Source: Alphaproteobacteria bacterium (GTDB taxonomy: Bacteria > Pseudomonadota > Alphaproteobacteria > CAAHEQ01 > UBA3637). From it: a stretch of 15,134 nt of DNA. The translations under genes were made by a program, and so were the position numbers. This document shows positions 6,828 through 13,999 of the stretch, in pieces; the first letter of the stretch is position 1; each line of letters opens with the position of its first letter. Location: positions 1 through 15,134 of the forward strand of contig CAAHEQ010000075.1 in the NCBI GenBank assembly GCA_900772625.1, in the 5' to 3' direction. Under the pieces are notes generated by a model, which saw only the letters and a list, made by a program, of their open reading frames with translations, searched no databases and had not been told where the DNA came from.

Positions 6828-7529
6828 ATGATTTCGTATGTTTTCGCTTTTATATTTGGATTACTAACGCCTGCTATGGCAAGTCGTTATCCAAAAGCGT
6901 GGGCATCCGATTTGGGCGAATGGCTGTTTAACTTATGGCATAAGCCGTGCTTTGTAAAAGTACAAAACGACAAAAAGCGCACAGTGCTGCTGGCACAAAA
7001 GTGGCGGAAAATGGCGTATTATTCTGTGCTTTGGGCGCTGCTTTTGACGGCATTGTTTGTGGCTGTGGACTTGTTATGCCCGCTTTCGGCGCGCGTGTGG
7101 TGCAAGGCATTCATTTGCATTGTGGCGCTTTTGACAACTATTGACGATTTGTTTTATGTATTGCCAGACATTTTTACGGTGCCGTTGATTGTGCTTGGAT
7201 TTGGATACGCTTTGTATGGTGGCATCATTTCCCCCGAAAACAGCTTTTATGGCGCTTTGTATGGTTTGTTTTTACCCTCGTTCAGCGTGCTGATTACGTC
7301 CGTGTTTTTCAAAAACGCCTTTGGCGGTGGGGACGTCAAAATGCTGATGGGGCTTGGTGCGTGGCTCGGTGTGCTGCCGCTATGCTTGGCGCTTTTGCTG
7401 TCAGTTGTTTCTTTTGGCATTCAGGTGCTCATCACGGGCAAACACAGCGCAGCTTATGGCCCTCATTTAGCGTGGGGTGGCACTTTGGTTTTGTTTTTAA
7501 CAAACTTGCATTTAATTTCTTTTTTATAA
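6828..7529 (+). CDS. A24-family prepilin-peptidase-like membrane protein, lacking the cysteine motif
   Basis: Polytopic membrane protein of 233 residues resembling type IV prepilin peptidases (PilD/CpaA, aspartate proteases that cut the leader of pilins and pseudopilins). The two catalytic aspartates are visible: Asp106 in TTIDDLFYVLPD (103-114) and Asp169 in GGGDVKMLMGLGAWLG (166-181); YGPHLAWGG (210-218) matches the conserved last segment. After the first membrane helix there is a cytoplasmic loop (about 18-60) as in PilD. However, the paired CxxC zinc cysteines needed for PilD N-methylation are absent; only Cys41 is there. It may therefore be a peptidase without methylase activity, as in the shorter CpaA type. 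The gene lies 23 bases after kdsA with a weak binding site, so it is probably co-transcribed. A candidate substrate is encoded at 11169-11609. Confidence 0.82.
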   Translation: MISYVFAFIFGLLTPAMASRYPKAWASDLGEWLFNLWHKPCFVKVQNDKKRTVLLAQKWRKMAYYSVLWALLLTALFVAVDLLCPLSARVWCKAFICIVALLTTIDDLFYVLPDIFTVPLIVLGFGYALYGGIISPENSFYGALYGLFLPSFSVLITSVFFKNAFGGGDVKMLMGLGAWLGVLPLCLALLLSVVSFGIQVLITGKHSAAYGPHLAWGGTLVLFLTNLHLISFL

Positions 7530-7535
7530 AATAAC

Positions 7536-7563
7536 TTGAAATATATTTTTTTTCAGCTACAAT
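7536..7563 (+). promoter_or_regulatory. Sigma70-type promoter of the rodZ-like gene
   Basis: TTGAAA (7536-7541) and TACAAT (7558-7563) are separated by 16 bases. Transcription would begin at about 7570, just upstream of the AAAGAGGA ribosome binding site (7572-7579). This gives the rodZ-like gene its own start, separate from the tpiA block. Confidence 0.6.
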
Positions 7564-7586
7564 AAACACTCAAAGAGGATTTACAG

Positions 7587-8534
7587 ATGAAAAAGAAAAC
7601 GCAAGAAGAACAAAAAATGACAACACTGGTGGAGGATAAGAGCAAAGCTTTGCCCAAATCCAATCAGACCGACAAGCTTGAAAACACGCCCAAAACAAAG
7701 ACCGCAAAACCCACACAGGCTCAGACTGTTGGCGAGGTTTTACAACAAGCTCGCCAAAAAAAACATAAAGAAATTGACGCGATTGCCGCACAACTTTGTA
7801 TACGTCCGCGCTATTTAGAAGCGCTTGAAATGTCGAATTATCAGGATTTCCCAGGTCAAACTTACGCTCTTGGTTTTTTGCGTACCTATGCCAATTATTT
7901 AGGGCTGGATGCCGATTCTTTGATGAATCAATATCGCGTTGAACGCGGCGGCGTAACGCCTGAAAAGTTGGATATGCCGATCGCCGAACGACAAGTTTTG
8001 TTTCCATCGCTTAAATACATTTTGCTATCTGTTGCAATTGTTTTGTTCGTGTGGGTGTTTTGGTATTTGCTGACGTATTCGGACACGAGCGTTGACGCGC
8101 TACCAGAGGCAATGAATGAAGTGATAGCCGAAGAGCAAATAGTTGATGTTTCAACACCTGCCGCAACGATGGAAGCGCAAGTTTTGAGCGCCTCAGGCGA
8201 TGAAGCTTCTGTGCCAGTAATTGATGCTGTTCAGTCCAGCTCGGTGGCCGAAGCTGTGTCTGAACACCAAAAGGCTGCGCCTCTTGTTGAAGTGGTTGCA
8301 ACTGATGATGCGTGGGTTGAAATTGTACAAGATGACGAGCTTATCTTCAGCCGTACGATGAAAAAAGGCGAAAAATACCAAGTGCCAGACAATGCCGAAA
8401 ACATTTATTTAAAAACGGGCAATGCGGGCGGTATTGAAATCTATGTTGATGGCCAAAAGACAAAGTCTTTGGGTGACGTGGGTGTTGTTCGTTCGAATGT
8501 TTCTCTTTCGGCACAAAGTCTAAAAACTCGATAG
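7587..8534 (+). CDS. rodZ: RodZ-like cytoskeletal membrane protein (HTH, one membrane span, DUF4115)
   Basis: Bitopic inner-membrane protein of 315 residues. A charged Lys-rich N-terminus (1-45) precedes a Cro/C1-type helix-turn-helix domain (about 48-117, including VGEVLQQARQKK, IRPRYLEALE and GFLRTYANYLGLD). A membrane span follows (about 143-163), then an Ala/Val/Glu-rich periplasmic linker (170-232) and a C-terminal beta domain of the DUF4115 type (236-312; DDAWVEIVQDDE, MKKGEKYQVPDNAENIYLKTGN). In E. coli, RodZ binds MreB and helps maintain rod shape; the helix-turn-helix serves protein contact more than DNA binding. The start has AAAGAGGA upstream. Sequence divergence from E. coli RodZ is large, so the name rests on domain order. 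Confidence 0.8.
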   Translation: MKKKTQEEQKMTTLVEDKSKALPKSNQTDKLENTPKTKTAKPTQAQTVGEVLQQARQKKHKEIDAIAAQLCIRPRYLEALEMSNYQDFPGQTYALGFLRTYANYLGLDADSLMNQYRVERGGVTPEKLDMPIAERQVLFPSLKYILLSVAIVLFVWVFWYLLTYSDTSVDALPEAMNEVIAEEQIVDVSTPAATMEAQVLSASGDEASVPVIDAVQSSSVAEAVSEHQKAAPLVEVVATDDAWVEIVQDDELIFSRTMKKGEKYQVPDNAENIYLKTGNAGGIEIYVDGQKTKSLGDVGVVRSNVSLSAQSLKTR

Positions 8535-8561
8535 CAATCAGGAGTTCTTTATTGTTTAAAA

Positions 8562-8594
8562 GCCGTCCTATAAAGACGGCACAAGCTTTTATTA
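8562..8594 (+). terminator. Weak hairpin terminator between the rodZ-like gene and prfA
   Basis: GCCGTC (8562-8567) pairs with GACGGC (8575-8580) around a seven-base loop. It is followed by an AT-rich stretch, ACAAGCTTTTATTA, with only four consecutive T. This may partly terminate or pause transcription leaving the rodZ-like gene. Confidence 0.4.
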
Positions 8595-8618
8595 TTGAGT
8601 GAAAAATAGGAAGAAATT

Positions 8619-9698
8619 ATGAATTTTGAAGCAAAATTACAAACATTGATGAACCGATATGACGAGCTGAATGCATTACTTGAAACAGAGACGGATGGCG
8701 CACAAATCGTCAAATTATCCAAAGAACAAAGCGCGCTCGAGGATGTTGTCATGGTCGGTCGCGAATGGATTAAAACCATTCAAGATATGAAAGGGGCCGA
8801 AGAAATGATGAACGACCCCGAGGCGGACAGCGAAATGAAAGCGCTCGCCAGCGAGGAGTTTTATGACTTAAAAGCAAAATTGCCTGATTTAGAGCAAAAA
8901 GTCAAAGTGCTTTTGCTTCCAAAGGACGAAGCAGATGCTAAAAACGTTATTTTGGAAGTCAGAGCGGGAACGGGCGGCGAAGAAGCGGCGCTTTTTGCGG
9001 CGGACTTATTCCGTATGTATGAACGTTATGCGGCGTTTCGTGGGTGGCGTTTTGAAGTGCAAGAGAAAAATGAAACAGGGCTTGGCGGCGTGAAAGAAGC
9101 CGTTGCGTCCATTTCTGGCAATGCTGTGTTTGCAAGTTTAAAATACGAATCGGGAGCTCATCGCGTACAGCGCGTTCCTGAAACGGAAGCCAGCGGCCGA
9201 GTCCATACTTCTGCGGCAACGGTGGCGGTCCTGCCCGAGGCTGATGAAGTCGATGTGCACATCGATGTGGAACATGATATTAAAATGGAAGTTTTCCGCT
9301 CGTCTGGTGCGGGTGGTCAGCACGTCAATAAAACATCGTCTGCGGTGCGCTTGATCCACATTCCAACGGGCACGGTTGTTGAATGTCAAGAGGAACGTTC
9401 TCAATTCAAAAACCGCGACAAAGCAATGGCGCGTTTGCGGGCGAAATTATATGATGAACAACGCCGCAAAATTGACGAAGCACAATCTTCCAACCGTAAA
9501 AGTCAAGTTGGTTCGGGCGATCGTTCGGAGCGCATCAGAACATATAACTATCCGCAAGGTCGCGTGACTGACCACCGCATTAACTTGACGGTTTATCAGC
9601 TGGATCAAGTGATGAACGGGGACGGGCTGGATACGTTTATCAAAGCTTTGATTGAGGAAGACCAACTTGAAAAATTGGCCGAGTTCGAAAATGGCTAA
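8619..9698 (+). CDS. prfA: Peptide chain release factor 1
   Basis: Class I release factor (359 residues; E. coli RF1 has 360) that recognises UAA and UAG at the ribosomal A site and triggers peptide release. The stop-codon-reading P-x-T motif is PET at 187-189 within HRVQRVPETEASGR; RF2 would have SPF there. The catalytic GGQ is at 232-234 in SSGAGGQHVNKTSSAVR. The N-terminal part (1-100) is helical and acidic, as in the family. AGGAAG lies upstream of the ATG. The 3' end overlaps prmC by eight bases; PrmC methylates Gln234, so enzyme and substrate are translated together. Confidence 0.97.
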   Translation: MNFEAKLQTLMNRYDELNALLETETDGAQIVKLSKEQSALEDVVMVGREWIKTIQDMKGAEEMMNDPEADSEMKALASEEFYDLKAKLPDLEQKVKVLLLPKDEADAKNVILEVRAGTGGEEAALFAADLFRMYERYAAFRGWRFEVQEKNETGLGGVKEAVASISGNAVFASLKYESGAHRVQRVPETEASGRVHTSAATVAVLPEADEVDVHIDVEHDIKMEVFRSSGAGGQHVNKTSSAVRLIHIPTGTVVECQEERSQFKNRDKAMARLRAKLYDEQRRKIDEAQSSNRKSQVGSGDRSERIRTYNYPQGRVTDHRINLTVYQLDQVMNGDGLDTFIKALIEEDQLEKLAEFENG

Positions 9699-10476
9699 CC
9701 CTAAATTAGCACTTTTAAAAGGCGTGACGGACTCTCCAGAATTGGACTTGAAATGGTTGACTGAAGCGGCAAATGGCGATGAAGCATTGCTCGATTCGTT
9801 TATCGCACGCCGTCAAAAAGGTGAGCCTGTGGCGAAAATCATTGGCTCGAAAGGTTTTTGGAAGCAAGAGCTGAAAGTTTCAACGGCAACGCTTGACCCG
9901 CGTCCCGATTCGGAAACGCTAATCGAGGCCGTCTTAAAGCATTTTCCAGACCGTAATCAACCGCTCAGAATATTGGATTTAGGCACAGGCTCGGGCTGTT
10001 TACTGATTGCGTTGCTTGGTGAGTATCCCAACGCGACAGGTGTCGGTATGGACGTCAGCGCGGCGGCATTGCAAGTGGCCGAACAAAACGTTAATCAATA
10101 CGTGCCCAATCGTGCGCGCCTGATTTGTCGCAGCTGGATCGCAGATGACTGGTGGCAAGATTTGGGAGGCTTTGACGTTGTGGTTTCTAATCCTCCTTAT
10201 ATTCCTTCGGCTCAGATTGCATCGCTGGATAAAGACGTGCGTGATTATGATCCATTGCAAGCTTTGGACGGCGGGCAAGACGGTTTGCGCGATTACCGAA
10301 TTTTATCCGCATCTGTGGGCGAAGTGTTAAAACAAAACGGTATGATTTTCTTTGAAATCGGGCAAGGGCAATACATTGACGTGACGGCAATTATGGAGGC
10401 GCAGAAGTTCACTTTAAAGGACTTTTTGCACGATTTGGGTGGCGTATTACGAGTGTTAGCCTTTAAAAAGAAATAA
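9691..10476 (+). CDS. prmC: Release factor glutamine methyltransferase
   Basis: Cytoplasmic SAM-dependent methyltransferase of 261 residues that N5-methylates the glutamine of the GGQ motif in RF1 and RF2. The SAM-binding motif LDLGTGSG is at 95-102, and the signature NPPY at 167-170 (VVVSNPPYIP) binds the target glutamine. The segment YDPLQALDGGQDGLRDYR (186-203) is also typical. IARRQKGEPVAKIIGSKGFW (38-57) matches the end of the N-terminal recognition domain, which is shorter here than in E. coli PrmC (277 residues). I chose the ATG at 9691, overlapping the prfA stop; an in-frame TTG at 9652 has no better binding site. Translation is probably coupled to prfA. Confidence 0.95.
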   Translation: MANPKLALLKGVTDSPELDLKWLTEAANGDEALLDSFIARRQKGEPVAKIIGSKGFWKQELKVSTATLDPRPDSETLIEAVLKHFPDRNQPLRILDLGTGSGCLLIALLGEYPNATGVGMDVSAAALQVAEQNVNQYVPNRARLICRSWIADDWWQDLGGFDVVVSNPPYIPSAQIASLDKDVRDYDPLQALDGGQDGLRDYRILSASVGEVLKQNGMIFFEIGQGQYIDVTAIMEAQKFTLKDFLHDLGGVLRVLAFKKK

Positions 10477-10489
10477 TTGAAGAAAAATA

Positions 10490-10517
10490 TTGACAAAAGT
10501 TTTCTTTGTGTTATAAT
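10490..10517 (+). promoter_or_regulatory. Perfect sigma70-type promoter for the unknown gene
   Basis: Consensus TTGACA (10490-10495) and consensus TATAAT (10512-10517) are 16 bases apart. This is the strongest promoter match I found in the window. The predicted start, at about 10524, gives a leader of only about 20 bases before AAAGGAG. It begins 14 bases after the prmC stop, leaving no room for a terminator between them. Confidence 0.85.
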
Positions 10518-10540
10518 GGTCTCGTGTTATAAAGGAGAAC

Positions 10541-10963
10541 ATGCTCATGGAACAACAAAATCAACATCAACCAGAATTATCTAAAGAAGACAAAAAGATT
10601 ATGTCAGAGATTGAAAATCTGACGGCAAGTGGTTTGGTCGACTATATCTTAAAACAAAAGAAAATTATTTGCACAATACGCGATAACGATAATGAAAAAT
10701 ATTCGCGCGTTCGTATGGCTGGGCGTTTGCCGCGTAAACGGGCGATAATGGCTGTAAAGCTTTTGTACAAAGAAGATGAGGAAAAGTTGCAAACAGAATT
10801 GAAGGCGATTAACCGATTAATTCCAGCATACATGAGTAAAAAAGATGAAAAACGTTTTGATTTAACAGATCATTACCAAGACATTGTTGTTATGCCCAGA
10901 TATGAAACGAAGTTTTTAGCAAAAGTTCGTTTGCTCAATGATATACGTACAGCGTCTCGATAA
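10541..10963 (+). CDS. Conserved-looking protein of unknown function (138-140 residues)
   Basis: I do not recognise this protein. It is cytoplasmic-looking, without signal peptide or membrane span, and strongly charged (Lys, Glu, Asp, Arg). The N-terminus is Gln-rich (MEQQNQHQPE); a predicted helical start (about 13-38) leads to KIICTIRDNDNEKYSRVRMAG and then a basic RLPRKRAIMAVK stretch, a helical Lys/Glu segment, and a C-terminal part with YQDIVVMPRYETKFLAKVR. AAAGGAG (10531-10537) lies three bases from the ATG at 10541 and nine from the ATG at 10547, so the second start (138 residues) may be the real one. It has its own consensus promoter and strong terminator, so it is a single-gene transcript, apparently well expressed. 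In other alphaproteobacteria a DUF4167 gene often follows prmC, but this sequence does not look like it. Confidence 0.8.
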   Translation: MLMEQQNQHQPELSKEDKKIMSEIENLTASGLVDYILKQKKIICTIRDNDNEKYSRVRMAGRLPRKRAIMAVKLLYKEDEEKLQTELKAINRLIPAYMSKKDEKRFDLTDHYQDIVVMPRYETKFLAKVRLLNDIRTASR

Positions 10964-10992
10964 TAATACTTTATTTTATAGTTTTAATGAAG

Positions 10993-11023
10993 GGGCTGGT
11001 CTTTTAGACTGGCTCTTTTTTTT
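10993..11023 (+). terminator. Strong intrinsic terminator after the unknown gene
   Basis: GGGCTGGTCT (10993-11002) pairs with AGACTGGCTC (11006-11015) as a 10-bp stem with three G-T pairs and a three-base loop. Eight T follow directly (11016-11023). Confidence 0.88.
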
Positions 11024-11072
11024 GTTTGCTATTTAAGGAATGCAAACTCGACATTTGTTATGGGTTATGCTC

Positions 11073-11097
11073 AAAATCTAATTCGTTGGATTTTTTT
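11073..11097 (+). terminator. Second hairpin with a TTCG loop and T-tract
   Basis: AAAATCTAA (11073-11081) pairs with TTGGATTTT (11086-11094) around the stable tetraloop TTCG, and the T-run continues to 11097. It may back up the terminator at 10993 or isolate the pilin promoter that begins ten bases later. The stem is AT-rich. Confidence 0.4.
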
Positions 11098-11106
11098 AAA
11101 AAGAGG

Positions 11107-11134
11107 TTGATTTTGCTTGCCATTTTGCTATACT
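11107..11134 (+). promoter_or_regulatory. Promoter of the pilin-like gene
   Basis: TTGATT (11107-11112) and TATACT (11129-11134) are spaced by 16 bases. Transcription would start at about 11141, some 28 bases before the preferred ATG at 11169. Confidence 0.55.
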
Positions 11135-11168
11135 TGCTTTACAAATATACTTAATGGAGTTTGAAAAG

Positions 11169-11609
11169 ATGAAACAAAAACAAGTTTTGGGTCGCTCTAT
11201 TGTCGAAATGCTCTGCATTATTGCGGTGATAGGCGTGCTTTCAATCAGTGCGCTGTCGGGCTTGCAATATGTGCTGGACAAAATCAAAGCCAATGCAATT
11301 ATGGACGAAGCGTTGGAACAAGCCGTTTTTCTGCGTGGGCGCAAGAACTTGCCTGTGACAACAGGTGGCGAAATTAAGTATGCCTATCAGTCCAAATATA
11401 TCAGCTCTCGCAAGTACGAAGATGCGACCAAAAAAACGATACTGTTGACGGTAAATAATGTGAAAGAGGGCGTTTGCCAAAGACTGGTTTCGAACCATTC
11501 GCCTACTTCCGTTATTCTTTCCGTTTCGACAGATGATGGCGGAGCATGCAAGTCGGTGGGCAATGTTGTACTTAAAGTTTCTGTCTCGGCCGTAGTCGCA
11601 GGAAATTGA
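11169..11609 (+). CDS. Type IV pilin/pseudopilin-like protein
   Basis: Protein of 146 residues with a class III leader: MKQKQVLG, cleaved after Gly8 by a prepilin peptidase, then RSIVEMLCIIAVIGVLSISA, with Glu at position +5 of the mature protein as in type IV pilins. The hydrophobic helix (about 11-35) is followed by a globular part with two cysteines (103, 127), which could form a disulfide. The ATG at 11169 is preferred; GGAG (11156-11159) lies nine bases upstream and the in-frame ATG at 11154 overlaps it. The short, isolated gene resembles the many single pilin-like genes of some host-associated bacteria, so its role (pilus, secretion or DNA uptake) is open. The A24-like protein at 6828-7529 could process it. 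The next gene converges with a 3-base gap. Confidence 0.82.
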   Translation: MKQKQVLGRSIVEMLCIIAVIGVLSISALSGLQYVLDKIKANAIMDEALEQAVFLRGRKNLPVTTGGEIKYAYQSKYISSRKYEDATKKTILLTVNNVKEGVCQRLVSNHSPTSVILSVSTDDGGACKSVGNVVLKVSVSAVVAGN

Positions 11610-11612
11610 GCC

Positions 11613-13886
11613 TTATATCCGTTTTTCCCAATTGGCTGTGTGTGTATGCTCAATCCCGCGCGCAGACATAATGTTTTTTACAATCTGATTTGCTTGCTCG
11701 GGTGTGTAAGTTTTGTTCACAAAATCAATGCGATAATAGTCAGCGTTAACGCTTTTTGCCTTATCCAAAGGAAGAGCATACGCTCTATTGTCTATTACCA
11801 CCGTTTGGCACGGTCGCGCAGCGGAAATGGCTGTGTAATTATGTCCATCTTTGGCAAGGTGATAAGTTTTAACGCCGCCTGTACAGTCTTTGCAGGCATT
11901 CGGACGAATACAGTTGACGCTCGTGAAAAGGGGCGTGTCTTGATACACAATCAAAGCTGTCGGCAAAATGCTTTCCTGCGCCAAAGTTTGCAAGTTTTCG
12001 GCCGTGTCTTCAACGGATAAAGTCACGCGCTCGGCGCTCATTTGGCGTGCAAAGTCAATCGCTTGCGTGTTCAGCATATAAAGCGTGTTATCAAACGTAA
12101 TCGAGACGCCTTTGTTGGGCAATTCTGTCAGAGCCCAATAATTGCCAACCTCCCATTTTTTATAGCCTGCTGCAAGAGCGGCCGCAATTAACGGTTTATA
12201 CAAAGTCACTTGACGCGCAACGGTTGGCAGAGCAAGGCGGATTTTGTTTTTGGGCAAGCTTCTGAGCGCGCTCAAATCCGACTGTGGATTAAGCACAAAA
12301 ATCAGCTCATCAATCTGGCTTAAATCCAGCGATTGAGCCAAGCTTGCATCATCGGTGCGGATAATCCAGCGGGGTGTGTCGCTTGCCCGTTTATGCCCCG
12401 TGCCAAGCTCTGGCAATGCACGGTGGATAAGCTTTGGCTCGATTTGTGCATAAAGTGCACGGCGTAGCTCGTTTAAATGTGAGGCAGGCAAAAACACATT
12501 TGCAGGATTTTGAAAATCTAAGTGCACAAGCTTTAATGCCGTGTCGCCCGTTTTATCAAAGGCTTGATGCACAGCATCAAACACTTTTGCGGGGTTTTTG
12601 GCTTTTTCAAAGTCGCCCGTTATCTCGGCCGTTTTATCGCAAGCAAAGGCCGTGCATTTGTGCTCGTCGGCCACAACCTTGACATCGATCGGCATCCGAT
12701 ATTTGAATGCGTCTGGCTTTGGGCTTTCGTAATGATACGCCCCCTTGACGCGTGAGGACGAGGCCAAATATACATTGTCGCCTTTTTCAATAAAGGGAGC
12801 ATCTTTTGGTAAAGTAATTTCTACAACGTTGTTGGCTTCGGCTTCGAACACAGGACGCGATTGCACACGCATTTTTTCAAGCGAAAAGCCAAACGGTTTT
12901 TCATCGCCTTTGACATCGATTTGTATGCCGTCATAGCGCGCAATCGGGTGCTGCGTTTTGAATGTTAAAATGCCGCGAGCCACCTGTGAAACTTTACCAA
13001 TCAAAAGTCCGCGATGCCCGACAAACTCGGTGTCTGTGACATCTTTGTTTTTGCCATTGAAGTGAAGCTTTGTCCACGGTCTTGCAAAAATCTGTTTAAT
13101 ATCATCAGCCAAAGAGTCGACATTCTTTTTGTCAAGCAGGCGGCGATAATAATTTGTCACAGCCGCAACATAAAGCGCAGTCTTTTTGCGTCCTTCGATT
13201 TTCAACGATGTGACGGGCATTTTTAAAACGTCTTCTTGCAGTGCCATATCTTTCATAGAAAACAAATGTTTGTTTCCTAAATCACCCGCAAAGCACCCAC
13301 GACAAGGGTAAAGGCATTTGCCTCGGTTAGCACTCATCGATGTTTCCATCGAGGAAAACAGGCAAAGCCCGCTGTAGGCATAACACAAAGCGCCGTGAAT
13401 AAAAGCTTCTGTTTCAAGGTCTGGGATAGCCGTGATTTGCTTGATTTCATTCAAGGTCAGCTCTCTGGCAAGCACAACGCGCTTAAAGCCCATTTTCTTT
13501 AAAAACAAAGCGCCTTCTTTATTATGAACGGCCATTTGCGTGCTGGCGTGCAGTTCTAATTCAGGATAGCAATCGCGCACGATTTTAGCCACGCCTAGGT
13601 CTTGCACAATCAGTCCGTCTACGCCCGCATTCAGGCACGCATCCAAAGTTTGTGTCAAGTCTTTGAGTTGCTCTTGTTGCACCAATGTGTTGACGGTCAC
13701 ATAGATTTTGCGCCCCAAAGCGTGAGCATAGCCCGTGATTTGGCAAAGCTCATCTGGCGAAAAGTTGGTCGCACTAGCTCTGGCCGAAAATTGGCGCAAC
13801 CCTAAGTAAAGAGCATCTGCGCCATAAAAAAGTGCAGCATATGCTGCTTCAATATCTCCCGCAGGAGCAAGTAATTCTTGTTTCAT
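11613..13886 (-). CDS. U32 peptidase-family protein (RlhA/collagenase-like)
   Basis: Protein of 757 residues of the U32 family. The N-terminus (LLAPAGDIEAAYAALFYGADALYLG, in shorter pieces at 5-29) opens a TIM-barrel-like domain. The U32 signature appears as EAFIHGALCYAYSGLCLFSS (160-179), followed by RGKCLYPCR (188-196), so Cys168, Cys175, Cys191 and Cys195 could bind a metal centre. A long C-terminal region of the DUF3656 type carries another cysteine cluster (659, 665, 668; NCIRPNACKDC). The best-studied relative is RlhA of E. coli, which hydroxylates a cytidine of 23S rRNA; other U32 proteins act in ubiquinone synthesis or are annotated as collagenases. RNA modification is my preferred role, but the specific reaction is inferred. 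Start 13886 has AGAGGA upstream; the longer frame to 14006 reads into the fabI gene and lacks family sequence. Confidence 0.88.
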   Translation of the reverse strand: MKQELLAPAGDIEAAYAALFYGADALYLGLRQFSARASATNFSPDELCQITGYAHALGRKIYVTVNTLVQQEQLKDLTQTLDACLNAGVDGLIVQDLGVAKIVRDCYPELELHASTQMAVHNKEGALFLKKMGFKRVVLARELTLNEIKQITAIPDLETEAFIHGALCYAYSGLCLFSSMETSMSANRGKCLYPCRGCFAGDLGNKHLFSMKDMALQEDVLKMPVTSLKIEGRKKTALYVAAVTNYYRRLLDKKNVDSLADDIKQIFARPWTKLHFNGKNKDVTDTEFVGHRGLLIGKVSQVARGILTFKTQHPIARYDGIQIDVKGDEKPFGFSLEKMRVQSRPVFEAEANNVVEITLPKDAPFIEKGDNVYLASSSRVKGAYHYESPKPDAFKYRMPIDVKVVADEHKCTAFACDKTAEITGDFEKAKNPAKVFDAVHQAFDKTGDTALKLVHLDFQNPANVFLPASHLNELRRALYAQIEPKLIHRALPELGTGHKRASDTPRWIIRTDDASLAQSLDLSQIDELIFVLNPQSDLSALRSLPKNKIRLALPTVARQVTLYKPLIAAALAAGYKKWEVGNYWALTELPNKGVSITFDNTLYMLNTQAIDFARQMSAERVTLSVEDTAENLQTLAQESILPTALIVYQDTPLFTSVNCIRPNACKDCTGGVKTYHLAKDGHNYTAISAARPCQTVVIDNRAYALPLDKAKSVNADYYRIDFVNKTYTPEQANQIVKNIMSARGIEHTHTANWEKRI

Positions 13887-13907
13887 TTTAGTCCTCTTTT
13901 TAGAGTG

Positions 13908-13936
13908 ATTATGACATAAATATAAAAAAATTGCAA
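13908..13936 (-). promoter_or_regulatory. Promoter of the U32 gene
   Basis: Read on the minus strand, TTGCAA (13931-13936) and CATAAT (13908-13913) are spaced by 17 bases. Both lie upstream of the AGAGGA binding site for the start at 13886. Confidence 0.6.
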
Positions 13937-13943
13937 TAATTAT

Positions 13944-13972
13944 TTGCTTTTTAACGATTTGTGTTTTATCCT
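13944..13972 (+). promoter_or_regulatory. Possible fabI promoter
   Basis: TTGCTT (13944-13949) and TATCCT (13967-13972) are separated by 17 bases, upstream of AAAGGA (13987-13992). Each hexamer departs from consensus at two or more positions, so the call is tentative. It is divergent from the U32 promoter. Confidence 0.35.
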
Positions 13973-13999
13973 GTGGACAAGTAATGAAAGGATACCAAT

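Noticed and set aside
9652..9690. Upstream TTG start for prmC
   Set aside because: It would add 13 residues deep inside prfA without a better binding site; the ATG overlapping the prfA stop gives the usual coupled arrangement.
10993..11015. Resemblance of the terminator stem (CTGGCTCTTT) to the palindrome at 265-308
   Set aside because: The shared stretch is short, the stem and loop differ, and the eight-T tail fully explains this element as a terminator.
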